64,000 nt of DNA from Gonatopus flavifemur (taxonomy: Eukaryota > Arthropoda > Insecta > Hymenoptera > Dryinidae). A program made the position numbers and the translations under genes. The DNA lies in contig JAFFJZ010000025.1 of the NCBI GenBank assembly GCA_018340375.1, forward strand, positions 3,053,501 through 3,117,500, given 5' to 3'. Positions 22,505-34,038 of this stretch are shown piece after piece. The notes under the pieces are model-generated. The model saw nothing but the letters and a program-made list of their open reading frames with translations, searched no databases and was not told the DNA's origin. The number at the start of each line of letters is the position of its first letter. Position 1 is the stretch's first letter.

Positions 22505-23904
22505 CCCAGCAAACACTGTGGTCAGGTCCCAGATAACATTCTGTGCGCGCAAAGTTTGAGCCTCGAGAGCCGCGTCTTTATGCGCGCAGTTCGCCAGTGT
22601 TTTGCTAGCCAATAATACCATCACTCGCCATATGCACACAAATAGCAATCACGCTCACATATGAGCGTGATGGCTTGCAGTTCTGTCAACAGAAAGCGAC
22701 GCACTTGGATCCGACTTTGCTAGCGATTCAGTAACTCGATTTGCACGTGAATCGCTTACATTTTCGCGCAAAATGCTATTAGGGGTTCTTTGAAGGGCCA
22801 ACATTGGCAGTGTCGGTGAAATGCTGGCATTGGTGAATATGTATTGGGCCTTTACAGGATGTGCAATGACACTCGATACATTGTTCTCCATCGAAGGGCC
22901 AATAATGGCATCACGTTCATTTCTGATGCGAGGAAATTACGGTAGAATTGTAATGACCCGATATGTTGCCAGAAATGGCTCCCCGTATTATTGTACTGCC
23001 ATCTGTTACGATTTTTATGAACTCCGTGGTTGTTGGTTTCATAATAGATGATCAAACTCATCCCATTAAATTAATATTTTATGAGAATTCTTCATTCATT
23101 CAAAAATGAATTTCTATATTTTACATTGAAAATAAAATCATACCCAATATCGTGTGTCGAGTGAATTAGATTACGTGTAATTCACTATTCAATAACAACA
23201 CATGAGAACATTTCATCAAACTTTGAGTAGTATAGACGTCTCCACCCGACAAAAAACTTGTTCGTGATGAAGATATTCTTTCCAACATTAGATTCAGTGT
23301 AAAAGTATGAAAGTAAAGTAGGAATGAATCAGCGTGTGGTTTCGAGTACCGTATATTTATGATCAGGATATATTTTCAATAATTTTTCATCCACTACAAC
23401 GCCAATTAGTGCTCGAACGAGAACAAAGGACTAGCAGCAGCGCGTCAACGACTTCTGAACGTGATCATAAATGTGCAGCATTCCCAGGAGCGGTAGAAGT
23501 TTGGATGGGTGACCGTGGACACAAAGGATTTCTCAGGATTCTTTCACGTTGGATTACAACGACATGTTTGAGGATATGAAAATCATTGCGGATGAATACC
23601 ATTCATCCAATAAATTGTTTTTTTCATTTTATAGTCTTCAATAAATTCATCGTTTTTTATTCTTGTTCAAAATAATATTGAATTCACGATGAATTCGTGT
23701 CTTGACATTCATATTCAATCAGTGGATAAAGTTCGGTGATTCAATGAAGGCATACGGTGTTGGTTGAATGTTACGTGGCTGAATGCTGGCCGGTGGGACA
23801 TACACGCGCTGGGCCATCAAAGACTGCCAATGGAGGGCCTTCAAAGCTACTGCTGGCGTTTATTGAAGACCCAGTACAAGGCCATCAGTGCAGTGTTTGC
23901 TGGG
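22505..23904. mobile_element. 1.4-kb CCCAGCAAACACTG-ended element, TA flanks
   Basis: Ends CCCAGCAAACACTG and CAGTGTTTGCTGGG, flanked by TA (22503-22504, 23905-23906). It interrupts the left arm of the surrounding palindrome; the right arm shows the empty site as GTGTATCAACATCC (24499-24512). No transposase was recognised. The split element at 27963/50464 has related ends. Confidence 0.8.
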
Positions 23905-24127
23905 TACACTTTGTGATGTAAAAGCAGTAAGAAAGTTTTATTACAATGATATCACTTCAATAAAACTGTGTTTCGGGAGATGTAAACCATTTCTGGTATA
24001 TTCCCTCACAGCACCATAGTCCCAAGAGAGTTAATAAAGAATTCATAAGGAACACATTCAGTTCGAAAAGAATTCTTTATGAATTCTTCTGGAACTGTGA
24101 TGCTGTAAGGGGTATCACTTCAGTTTG

Positions 24128-24402
24128 TTCAAAATGTATTCAAAGTGATTCATGATCATTAAAAAGCAATATTGTATCGAATATCCAAACCAAACGTGTT
24201 GGTTGTTCCTGATTTTTCAATCAATGTCGATACGAAACACTTGGCGCGGCCGATAAAGATTTTAGTATGTAACTTTCTTTTTGCATGCTTTCAACATAGT
24301 CGTTTGAATACAACTAAGGCTCAAAACTCACGTCATCGGCCGCGCCAAGGTTTCGCTTTTTAATGATCATGAATGACTTTGAATACATTTTGAACAAACT
24401 GA
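24128..24402. repeat. Hairpin with arms also copied at 27361
   Basis: GTTCAAAATGTATTCAAAGTG is mirrored by CACTTTGAATACATTTTGAAC-like sequence near 24375-24398. An inner GC-rich pair (TTGGCGCGGCCGAT and ATCGGCCGCGCCAA) forms the stem. About 60 bp of the left arm recur directly at 27361-27423. Confidence 0.7.
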
Positions 24403-24984
24403 AGTGACAATATATCAGAAATGGTTTACAACTCCCGAAACACAGTTTCATTGAGGTGATATCATTGTAATAAAACTTTCTTACTGCTATTACATCACAA
24501 AGTGTATCAACATCCTGTTCTATATAACGGCAACAATCATTGTTCAGTGTGATACCATTTGAATACCCAAATGTACTTGGCAGCTCATATTGATTTCACA
24601 TCTTTTTTTCAGATGAGATATATCCTATTGTGTTTCATCAAAATTTTGAATGTAGTACAATTTTCCTTTAGAATGTATTTTTAGATTTTGTTTTTTTTTG
24701 TAAGTTTCGGAGGAATGTTCATGTACTTGGTGTTATTTTTTTACTTTTTTGGAGTTTTTTTTATTGGGATTTCACTTCTTTTTCTGAAAATGCCTCTAAT
24801 TGAAGACACAGGAATTCAACAGTCTGGAAATTCTGTGCATCTCATTGGTCATTCTATTCAACCCGAGTCTGTAGTTGATCAGTTCCGTCAGAACTTCCAG
24901 ACTGCGGTCACCCTGAAACGAATAATGAAAATTGAATATTCATGTGGAGTTTAATGGCAATCATAGCAATAAAAGAAATATTTC

Positions 24985-25200
24985 AAAAAAATAAAGTGGA
25001 GTAGAACAAAAATTTTAAAGGTTCTGAAATTCATGTCGATGTGAAACACTTGACGTGGCCCATGGAGAATTTTCAGCTTTCATTATCAAACAGGAACTTG
25101 AATCATAAAATTTTCATTGGCCACGCCAAGTGTTTCACATCGACATGAATTTCGAAACCTTTACAATTTTTGTTCTACTCCACTTAATTTTTTGGAAATA
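24985..25200. repeat. Palindromic unit, ~85-bp arms
   Basis: AGTGGAGTAGAACAAAAATT and TTCATGTCGATGTGAAACAC in the left arm are mirrored in the right arm (25110-25200). The spacer is ~40 bp. It is probably a MITE; exact ends were not fixed. Confidence 0.7.
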
Positions 25201-25679
25201 AATTTTTTTCAACTTTTCTTGTTCAACTTTCCGCTGTTGCAGGATAAATCTCATTGTTATATCTATATACGGGCAGAACGATACGCTTGTTTTATTTATT
25301 TTTTCAATACAATAATGTTTTTTTGAAAATCATAAATTACCTTGGATACAGTTTAAACAAACTGAAGTTACAATATACCAAAAATCTTTCACATATCCCT
25401 TGGATAACCAATGTACTTAGTCGCTCATATTGATTTCATATCTTTTTCTTTCAAATAGAGCATGTTCTTTTATATCCCCTCGGAATTCTGAATGGATTGA
25501 AATTTTCCTTTGGAATGTGTTTTGAGATTTTTTTTTGAAATTGAAACGATAATACAATAGGTGGAACTGAATTTCAAATATGAAAAATAATGTTCATCTC
25601 TTTATTTTTACCAAGTGCGGAATTTTTAATGAATTCAAGAAGAAGAGACCACGCTCTTGGAAAATCTCCGAGCATATTT

Positions 25680-26860
25680 ATTTCAAAGTAATTTCTAAAG
25701 GTTCAGAGAGTCATGAAAACTGTTCAGAGACTTTGTGCGAATCCACACAGTAGTTTTCCAATCAACTGACCAATATGAATGGAGTAAATCATGAAATATT
25801 TTTATTCAGAAACTTTGTACGAATTCATACAGTAGTTTTCAAATCAACTGACCAGTATGAAATGGCTAGCGTTCAGGTGCTACACTGTAAAAAATCTTTT
25901 TCGTGAAGTACTCATATCTGAATTGGAAGATCATAGTTTCTTTGTTGAAGTACTACGTTGAGCATAGAGAAAATAAATTTTCATCGTAAAAGGCTTATGC
26001 TCAACGTACAAGAATAGTATACTGTTCATCAAGGGGGGAAAGTGGGAAATTTCCACTCGTGTGATTGTCTCCCTCGACTTCGGCTCGGGAAGACAAACTT
26101 CACACTCGTCGGAAATTTCCCACTTCTCGCCGAGGTGAACATACTATTTTTTCCCACAATTGCAAGGAAAGTGAAAATCATCTGTTTAATTGCATATAAA
26201 ATATTCATACGCATATTTCAGAACGAAAAGATAGTTTGTATTTTCCTCCCGCCGTGACACATTCGCTTGGAATTCAGCACTCTCTCCCCTAAAAATAGGT
26301 CAGAAAACATCAACTTCCCGTGCAGGTGTGGGAAAGATAAATTTTTTTAGAAAAGTCCTACATTGAGCGTGGTAATATTACACAAGTTTGGAAATTGTTC
26401 ACGCTCTGTGTAGGTTAGAAAGATTTCCACACTGAGCATGGGCAATTTACAAACTTTTGTGATATGACTTTTCAAAAAGTCTGAGTGCAGGACTCTTCCA
26501 AAAAAAACTTATTTCTCCTATGTTGAGCAAAAGACTTCTACAATAAAAATTTATCTGTTCTATGCTGAACGTAGTACATCAACAAAAAAACTGTGATTTT
26601 CCAATTCAAATATGAGTAATTCCCAACAAAAATTTTTTACAGTGTAGCGCCTGGATGTTAGCCATTTCATACTGGTCAGTTGGTTTGAAAACTACTGTAT
26701 GAATTCGTACAAAGTTTCTAGATAAAAATTTTTCATGACTCACTGAATCATAATGATCAGTTGATTTGAAAACTACTGTATGGATTTGTACAAAGTTTCT
26801 AAAAATTTTTTATGACTTACTGAACCTTTAGAAATTACTTTGAACGAATTCAATCCATAA
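25680..26860. repeat. Foldback with ~105-bp repeats in the arms
   Basis: Copies of TACAGTAGTTTTC..AATCAACTGACCA(A/G)TATGAA occur at about 25750 and 25830 and, mirrored, at about 26670-26780. The outer ends mirror TAATTTCTAAAGGTTCA near 25690 and TGAACCTTTAGAAATTA near 26822. A TA-flanked MITE sits in the middle. Confidence 0.7.
25883..26644. mobile_element. 762-bp palindromic MITE, CACTGTAAAAAAT ends
   Basis: Ends CACTGTAAAAAAT and ATTTTTTACAGTG, flanked by TA (25881-25882, 26645-26646). The arms are inverted around a centre with GTGGGAAATTTCC and its partner. No coding sequence. Confidence 0.8.
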
Positions 26861-27181
26861 TTACGCGATCCTCAAATCCCTATGGAACAGAATATGTTTG
26901 TTCTATTATCGACATATATTGAGAATAGAAATTTGTGAGGATATAGATATTCAGGATTGATCATATTCATAAATAGACTTATTTGAGAACAGAAATAATT
27001 AGGAATAGAAATATTTGAGAGGAGAGATATTTAAGAATAGAGATATTTGAACACAGACTGAATGGATAATAGAGGAATATCTCTTTTCTCAAATATTTCT
27101 ATTCCTATGCCTAAATAACTGTATTTCTGAATTTTTTTACACTAGATAAGTCTATTCTTGAGGATATCCCATCGGCCCCAC
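26861..27181. other. AT-rich degenerate repeats
   Basis: Several imperfect copies of GAGA(A)(T/C)AGAAATATTTGAGA and complements; no gene. Confidence 0.4.
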
Positions 27182-27352
27182 AGTTACTAAATCTCTCTAC
27201 CCAAAATACTCGGGAATAATTCGATAAAATAGAAAAAATCAACCAACCAGACGCTTTATCGATACGTAACAAGGTCTGGCTGGTTGATTTGTTCCATTTT
27301 ATTAAGTTGTCATAGAGTATTTTAGGTTGAGGGTTGCAGTAACTCTATGGTC
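27182..27352. mobile_element. ~170-bp palindromic MITE-like unit
   Basis: AGTTACT..CCAAAATACTC..AAATCAACCAACCAGAC is mirrored by GTCTGGCTGGTTGATTTG..GAGTATTTTAGG..AGTAACT. The target duplication was not determined. Confidence 0.65.
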
Positions 27353-27689
27353 TATGAAATGTTCAAAATGTATTCAAAGTGATTCATGATCATTAAAAAG
27401 CAATATTGTATCAAATATCCAAACCATTTAATATTCATGATATTTGAGAATTGAATCATTCCAAAACCAAGATAAGTGGGAATAAAAATGAAGGTTTGTA
27501 AGAACACAAATATAATCCAGCTTGAATTGAACAGCTGAGAAGATGGAACTTTGGAACAAAACATTCAGAATGAATTGTCACATCCAGTCACATCAGTCAA
27601 GTTGACTTGTAGTTGTTCTGTAGCAATTTCTATAATCAGAATATTGTATCTACGCAATTTTCGTTGAGTTGATCCTAAACAGTCTCTCT

Positions 27690-27962
27690 AATCATTCGTC
27701 AATTGGTCAGTGGAATGCACCCGATGCAAAGATTTGTGGTATATCCACTGCGCTCCTATGTTTTTTGCATTTTCCTTCAACGCTACCTAGTGATCATGGT
27801 AGGATTCAACGTACAGATGTATGGTACATCTACATCCCTCTTGCTCTTTCTTCATCCACCTATGATTCTGTTGGGAGAATCTGATAGTGGTATTATTTAA
27901 CGCAAGGACTTGTATATCAACTGCACTTCTGCCTTTTCTTCATTTTCCTATGACGCTACCTA
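27690..27962 (+). repeat. ~173-bp tandem repeat, left part
   Basis: ACGCTACCTA recurs at 27780 and 27953, and GGTATATCCACTGCGCTCC has a partner about 170 bp on. The same repeat continues, in the same orientation, at 50465-50760. Confidence 0.75.
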
Positions 27963-28245
27963 CCCAACAAACACCGCAGGTCTTGAAGACATCCAAGAGA
28001 TATCCTTAGGAAGACATCTTTAAGAAACGTCGAAAAGATGTCTTTTAGATATCTAAAAGACATCTCACTAAAGACATCTCCAAGATATATCGAAATGATA
28101 TCTTTGAGACATCTTTCAGGAATGTCGAAAACATGTCTCGGAGGTATTCCGAAAAGACATCTTCCAGATGTTTATCAAGCATTGGTCTAAAATACATCTT
28201 GGAACAATTTCTAAATGATATCTTTCACATGTCTTGAAAATTATG
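27963..28245 (+). mobile_element. Left half of a split CCCAACAAACA-ended element
   Basis: Starts CCCAACAAACACC directly after TA (27961-27962). It is filled with variants of AAGACATCTTT/AGATATC. The matching right half is at about 50215-50464. Everything between them is later insertion (inference). Confidence 0.65.
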
Positions 28246-28467
28246 TGGAAGGTAGCGTGAATATCGCATCATATTCCTTATTTAAGGGTATAATAAAATA
28301 TTTCAATGTGACAAGCTATGGAATTTGCGACTGGAAGTTCATGATGGATTTATGAAATTATTTGACTTGATTGACAGATGTGCTGTTAAGTTATTGAAAT
28401 GAAAACATAAATGTGAATAATTAGGTTTATAATTAAGAAACAAAGAAGTGAATTATTTTAGTGAAAT
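28246..28467. other. Unassigned sequence before the retrovirus
   Basis: AT-rich, no gene. It may belong to the split element or to the deletion junction at the 5' end of the retrovirus. No 5' LTR or primer-binding site was recognised. Confidence 0.3.
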
Positions 28468-28806
28468 GTGCGGTTAGGCGAACGTGACTCACGTAGCCGG
28501 GACAGATCGATGAGCTCCGAGAGACGATTTTCGGGATACTCTCGGGATAAACGCGATAATTTCCGAGACTCAAGCTCCGAGAGAGTTCCCACCGAATCTC
28601 ATTGTCCTGGCTGCTGTGTTTGTGCCCGAAAGGGACTGAGAAACGAAACTGGACTCACTTCATCGAGCGAGAATTCCAGAGAACGCAGATCTGTGCCCCC
28701 TCCGGCAATCACTCAGTTATCTTTAAACTCCGAGGGCGCTCGTCCGGCGAACGGCAAACGGGCGAGCGAGGCCCAAAACAGCCAGAGGAAAGTGATCTTC
28801 CGGTAA
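28468..28806 (+). pseudogene. gag: gag C-terminal fragment
   Basis: An open frame of 112 codons beginning without an ATG (first codon GTG), rich in Arg, Ser and Glu, with a short CPGCCVC cysteine cluster. It overlaps the protease/RT frame by ~200 bp, which lies in the -1 frame relative to it, as usual for gag-pol. The assignment rests on position and composition only. The upstream gag portion is absent. Confidence 0.5.
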
Positions 28807-30338
28807 TCGATCCCCCTACCCTTAGAATTACGCGGGCTCCGTCCCCTACCATCTATGTACTTTCCGATGACCTGATAAACGGAAGAGCCGAACTCATGTT
28901 AGATACCGGTTCCGGGGTAAATCTTCTACCTCGATCCTCTCTGGTGGATCAACAATTGGAGAAGGATAGCACGATTATCACTGGCCTTGCAGGATCCGTG
29001 GAGGTCCTGGGAGTGAAGTTGATTGAACTTAAATTCCAGAATAGGGTCACAAAGGTTTTTTTTTATGTGGTTGATTGTGATTTACCGCACGATGGGATTC
29101 TGGGTACTCCGTTTTTCGTGGAAAACGAGAGCGAGCTGTCGTTCTATCACGGAACGATAGTAAATGCGGACACCCCAATGGACCCAATCCGTTTCCACAA
29201 TTATGAGGCCGTGAAGCAAGCTTTGAAATACATCAAACAAAATCAGGTTAGAATTCTAAAGAGAGGTCCTCCTCCGATCGTTTAAACCATTTTCCCGTCA
29301 GTGGATAAATCCGGGATTGAACAAAACAATTCCAAGGAGAAATCCACCGTGGACGAGATATTGTACGACCTAGGAGAAGACTTCGAAGTCATACGTGACG
29401 GATGGTCTCTCCCCAATTCAGACGATGGAATATCTTCTGATAGCGACATTGATTTCGGAGAATACACTCTGAAAACTCGGACGGAAAATGAGCGTAGGGA
29501 AGTGATTAGTAACACCCTCAAAATCGAGAATCTTGAGCCGCAAGCTAGGGATACCTTATACCCCATAGTGGATAGATACCATCAGAGGATTTTCCTAGAT
29601 GGAGATCCTTTCCCTCGGACCGAAACTGTCCTCCACAGAATTCATCAAATAAACAACACTTACATAAACAAACCGCAATTCCCTACTGCCCGACATTTGG
29701 TTGAGGAAATCGAGAAACAAGTCGAAAATATGTTACGATTAGGGATCATCGTACCATCTGAATCTCCCTATAACGCGCCCCTGTTCCCTGTAGCAAAGAA
29801 ACCCGGTCCAGATGGACAGAAAAAGTGGAGAACTGTCGTTGATTACCGTGCTCTAAATGTACAGACGGTAGATGATTGCTTCCCAATGCTTAGAATTGCG
29901 GACGTCATAGACAAAATGGCAAAAGCCCAGTACTTCTCAGTTTTCGATTTGGCTAGTGGTTTCCACCAGGTTGGGATGCATCCCGATGACCAAGCGAAAA
30001 CTGCTTTCTCCACCCCTATGGGACACTTTGAATACACCCGAATGCCCATGGGATTGAAGAATGCACCTCCAACTTTCCGGAGATTGATGAACAAAGTTCT
30101 ACGCGGACTCATCGGAAAGGGATTGTTTGTGTACCTCGATGATGTTATTATAGCCACCGCTACCATCGAGGAGCATTGTCTCCGCAACTTCTTCGCGCCA
30201 GACACCGCGAAGAGAACCCAAAAGGCCCGTTCCGAGGGAATAAAACAGAAAGAATTGGACGTAAGTCCCGTCCTCTTTGCCAAAAATCAATCGATACTGG
30301 GAAATCCGGCAGAGACCAGCATCACACGTCTTGTCTGA
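28602..30338 (+). pseudogene. pol: pol fragment: aspartic protease and reverse transcriptase
   Basis: The protease active site LDTGSG is followed by a GILGTPF motif. A single TAA at 29283-29285 separates the protease part from the RT part in the same frame. RT motifs are in order: VVDYRALN; FSVFDLASGFHQVGMHPDD; AFSTPMGHFEYTRMPMGLKNAP (positions only); and the catalytic YLDD box near 30130. Shortly after YLDD the similarity fades: the frame continues to 30338, but the connection, RNase H and integrase parts are not seen. The closest family is gypsy/errantivirus. The copy cannot replicate by itself. Confidence 0.85.
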
Positions 30339-31880
30339 ACGACATGGAACGACACCCCTAACCAGCACACGAGGTGCGTACACTCGTCATGTCTTACCAG
30401 GCATTGCACTCACCACGAGGCTACGGCCACAGGAGAATCGATCGAGGTGGCTGTAGAGAATCAACGATACACACGCACTCAGGAAACAAAACGTGGAAGC
30501 TGCCAGTAGAACTTCATACTCTACATAACCTCGGCGGTTATATGTAGGCATATGTGTGTATATGTATGTATGCGTGTGCATGGATATGTATATATATATG
30601 TTCTTGTGTATATGCATGTGTGTGTATATGGGTGTGCATAAAAACAAAAGCAATTCATTTGAAATCGATCCAAATGCAAGAGAGCGAATCACAACCACCC
30701 TACGCATAAGTCTATGTATGAACGCGTGTATCTCGTCCCATGCAAACATTACGCCGTTAAACGAAAGCAAATCTCTCGAAAGTCCATCCATTTTCCCAGT
30801 ACATCTGTAAACCGAAATTCCGAGTTGGGTAATCGAATTATCATTCGTACGTGGCGAACAAATCGAAACAACGTTGGTTCCTCCTCGTAGAGAAGCCCTC
30901 GCATCCGGATTCAACCAAAGGAGGCCGAACGTCAACGCTGTACTACCTCACCTGGATCGTCCTGTTCGGAGAGTAGAAGAAGGATCCAACCTTTCACTAA
31001 TTTTCCATTTCTCAACCAGCAAAGAAAAAGATACTAATCAACCTCCTTGTCTCCCCTCTAAATAAAGGCACAAAAGAAAAGAGAAAGAAACAAATGAAAA
31101 AAAAAAACAAAACAAAGAAAGGAAACATAAACACAGTCAAAAGAGGGCAAAAAAAAAAGAACAAAAAAAAAACATGGCAAAGAAAATCCTTCAAAAAAAA
31201 AACTACATGTTAAAAAAGAACAAAAATATATATATATAAAAGAAGTACGCATACAAATGTGTCCTGCAAGATGGAGGGAGACGAAGGCACCCCATCACCA
31301 CTTCTTCTACTGCCCGAGTAACCAGAAGAGTAAGTATGGAGTGGAAGAGGAGTCCTGAGAGAAAAATCTTATGCAGGACTTTTATTCCCCTCCCACGCGT
31401 CATACACTGCCAGGAATCCTTATTGAAAGTCTTAACACCATATTCTGTCGGTACGCGCGGATACAAAGAGCGATAAAAGAGAAAAAGGGGCGAGATCCGA
31501 ATACATTCCTGACGGTGTATGAGAAAGATGAAAGAGAAGAGAAAAACAGTCCTCACGATCACCTAGCATACATAACAGACAAGACTCATACTCCATGAAT
31601 CATAAATCATCACTAACTGTTCACACCGCCACTAGGACACCCTTAATTCCATAAGTTACATTAGTATACGAGATTTCAAAAATAAAACATAATCAATCAA
31701 TTCGCAACTACCAGGGAAGAGTCTGAAATCATAGTTTAAGATTTTTTCCCCTTTTTAATCAAAACCGGATATTAGCTCACTCTGCTTAAGGCATCTGTAC
31801 ATACACTTACACAAACAAACCCCCAGCAACCCATCAACGAACGAAGATCAACGCGGGAATTCTGATTTCAGACCGACATC
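30339..31880. other. Non-coding gap between pol and env
   Basis: No coding domain recognised. It contains a (TGTATA)n-type microsatellite at about 30540-30640 and a G-poor, A-rich tract at about 31070-31240. It stands where the rest of pol would be, so it is either a replacement or degenerate sequence. The 'antisense' Phe-rich frames at 31012-31252 only mirror the A-rich tract. Confidence 0.5.
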
Positions 31881-33881
31881 ATGATGACCCAAACTTTCTG
31901 GATCATCTTTGTCATCCTCGCCGACCACCAGACTCATGAATCGACCCCGAATTCCCAGACCATTCCCGTAACTGCGCCGGCAGGAATTTTCTTCGATCAT
32001 CTCAACTCCGTACGCCTGTCCCCGGCCGAATGGAGGTTGGTATCTTACATCGACCTGAAGCCCCTTATGGATACAAAACCTGACTTGGAAGAACACCTGC
32101 ACCAAGCCCGGCTCGCGTGTCACAGGCATCAGCAAATGGACTGTTCATTCGCCGACGCCGACGGCCAATTGCACCGAAAATTAGCGGCGGCAGAAAGTCT
32201 AACCAAAGTCTTAAATGGATTGACCGCTCCGCCAAAACGAGCCAAACGAGGCGCCCCCTTCGCATTCATTGGAACGGTGAGCCATGTATTATTCGGGACC
32301 TTGGGCGAAGACGAGGCGGAATATTACAACCAAGAGATCGACCGCCTGTACGACGACCAGGGACATACGGCTTCCCTGTTGGCAAACCAAACGCACATCA
32401 TACGCTCGCAGCTGCACGACCTTCATCGAACAATCAAGAACCAAAGTCAGCGTATATTCAGCGCGGCCAAACAAATCGGCAAACTCGGCCAACAGCTGAA
32501 AAACTTTATCAGCGAATCCAAAACCGAATCCTGTCGAGTTATGATGCGCGAATGGATAGACGAACAAGGGAACCTCATCGACCAGTACATAGATGGCGTG
32601 AACATCATGATAAACGCCGTAGTGTTTGCCCAAAACGGAATTTTACATCCCGCCATCATCTCACCAGACCAACTGAAAGTAGCGGCCCAAGAAATCATAC
32701 TAAATTCTGTATATGAATTCCCAATGACGCTGGAAGAAATACATTCGGAACAATTTCCAAACTTAATAACGATCCGAAAAATGATGACAAAGCAGCGATT
32801 TGTCTTAGTCATCGCAGTGCCACTGCTGGAAAGGAATATATACCGACTATACCGCCCCTACGGATGTCCAGTGGTCCAAAGTTCCGGGCCCAAAAGGACC
32901 GTTGTCGCTTACGTTGAACCAAAAACCCCCTACGTCGCCATCGACGAAAGATCCATGTTCTATTTCGCTCCCGACACCTCATACATCAGCGGATGCAAAG
33001 TCAAATCAACAACCTATATCTGCCCATCCACCCTGCTTCGATCAACCACGGCCCGACCCACTTGCGAGACGGAACTGCTGACACGGCCCAACTCGGATCC
33101 GTGGAAGTTATGTACTGTCAAGGTGTCCGCGACACGAGACACATACTGGGCCGAGCTTGAGTCAGGAGTGGGCTGATTATTCTCCGCCAGTCAGCCGATG
33201 GGAGTTGACGTACACTGCCCGAACCAGGGGATCGAGAGAACGACGCTGCATGGGATCGGCATCCTCCAACTTAAGGCGGGATGCACGGCCTCAACGGGGA
33301 CAACTATGATGACCTCCAAATTCACTATCAACTCCGCACGGAAAATCCAGTACCAGCCACAACAAACCCTAAACCTGAGCTCATTGATTGGCGAAGTCAC
33401 TCCGGAGCACACCATCGCCCTGGATCAGTTATCGCCACCCAAGCAGAACGACGCCATAAATGACTGGGACAATGGAAAGGATGAGGCCACGCTAGAGCAA
33501 ATAGAAACGGAGGCCCGCAGCATCCAAAATCACCATCGAAGTCAGTTCGGATCACGCGTGGCAGTCTATGGGATTCCCTCCATCACCACAGTCTCAATAC
33601 TGGTCATCCTGGGACTGATCATATACCGTAACCGTCATCGCTGGACACCCACCAGTAGGGCCCATCGAAAACCCCGCAAGCGCTTCGCGGAGCGGCCCGA
33701 AATAACCATCATCCAGGAAATCCCCGAGAGGGGCCCCGTCGTGCTGCCTCCATCTCCAACATCGGAAGCAACCCGCTCGCAAAGGGAAATAACAGGCAGA
33801 CGCCCTAAGGCAAGAGCGATTGGCCCTCCGGAAGAAACCAAGACAGCCCGTTCAATGGTCGCATCACTGGACCTACACTGA
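31881..33881 (+). pseudogene. env: Retroviral envelope, fusion-protein-like, one stop codon
   Basis: Starts at ATG 31881 with a hydrophobic signal-like segment. A furin-type basic site KRAKR ends at residue 123 and is followed by GAPFAFIG, a fusion-peptide-like segment. A short N-terminal and a long C-terminal subunit is the pattern of errantivirus/baculovirus F-type envelopes. A TGA at 33174-33176 interrupts; the same frame is open again until the stop at 33879-33881. A hydrophobic membrane span (residues ~115-137 of the second part, around 33570-33630) and a basic cytoplasmic tail follow. Intact relatives mediate membrane fusion. This copy would yield a product without an anchor unless the stop is read through. 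Confidence 0.8.
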
Positions 33882-34038
33882 AGACCATACCACTCCAAAC
33901 CCACGCACACATACACTCCACCATCCTAGACTAGTAGGCATATCTCGATGTGAACGAGAGAACCCGCCGAAACTCAAACGATCTGGACCGTACATGGAAT
34001 TCGATTTGGCACCCCATTTCCGGTCTTGTGCGGGGAGA
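33882..34038 (+). other. Env-LTR spacer with purine-rich tract
   Basis: Short non-coding stretch. CGGGGAGA at 34031-34038 directly before TGTTATG is a candidate polypurine tract. Confidence 0.4.

Larger units (their letters stand above)
22310..24690. repeat. Large palindromic unit around 23.5 kb
   Basis: Sequence 22310-22504 recurs as reverse complement at about 24505-24690, and 23905-24010 mirrors about 24400-24510. Inside is a further hairpin at 24128-24402. A third, partial copy in direct orientation relative to 24360-24690 lies at about 25330-25540. No coding sequence was recognised. Confidence 0.7.

Noticed and set aside
24688..24954. 88-codon frame with hydrophobic start
   Set aside because: The start is a T-rich repeat tract; no homologous motif, and the region belongs to a palindrome.
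31012..31562. Phe-rich minus-strand frames
   Set aside because: Produced by an A-rich tract; no start context or domain.
32065..32812. Frames of 66-199 codons overlapping env on both strands
   Set aside because: Shadows of the env coding sequence in other frames.
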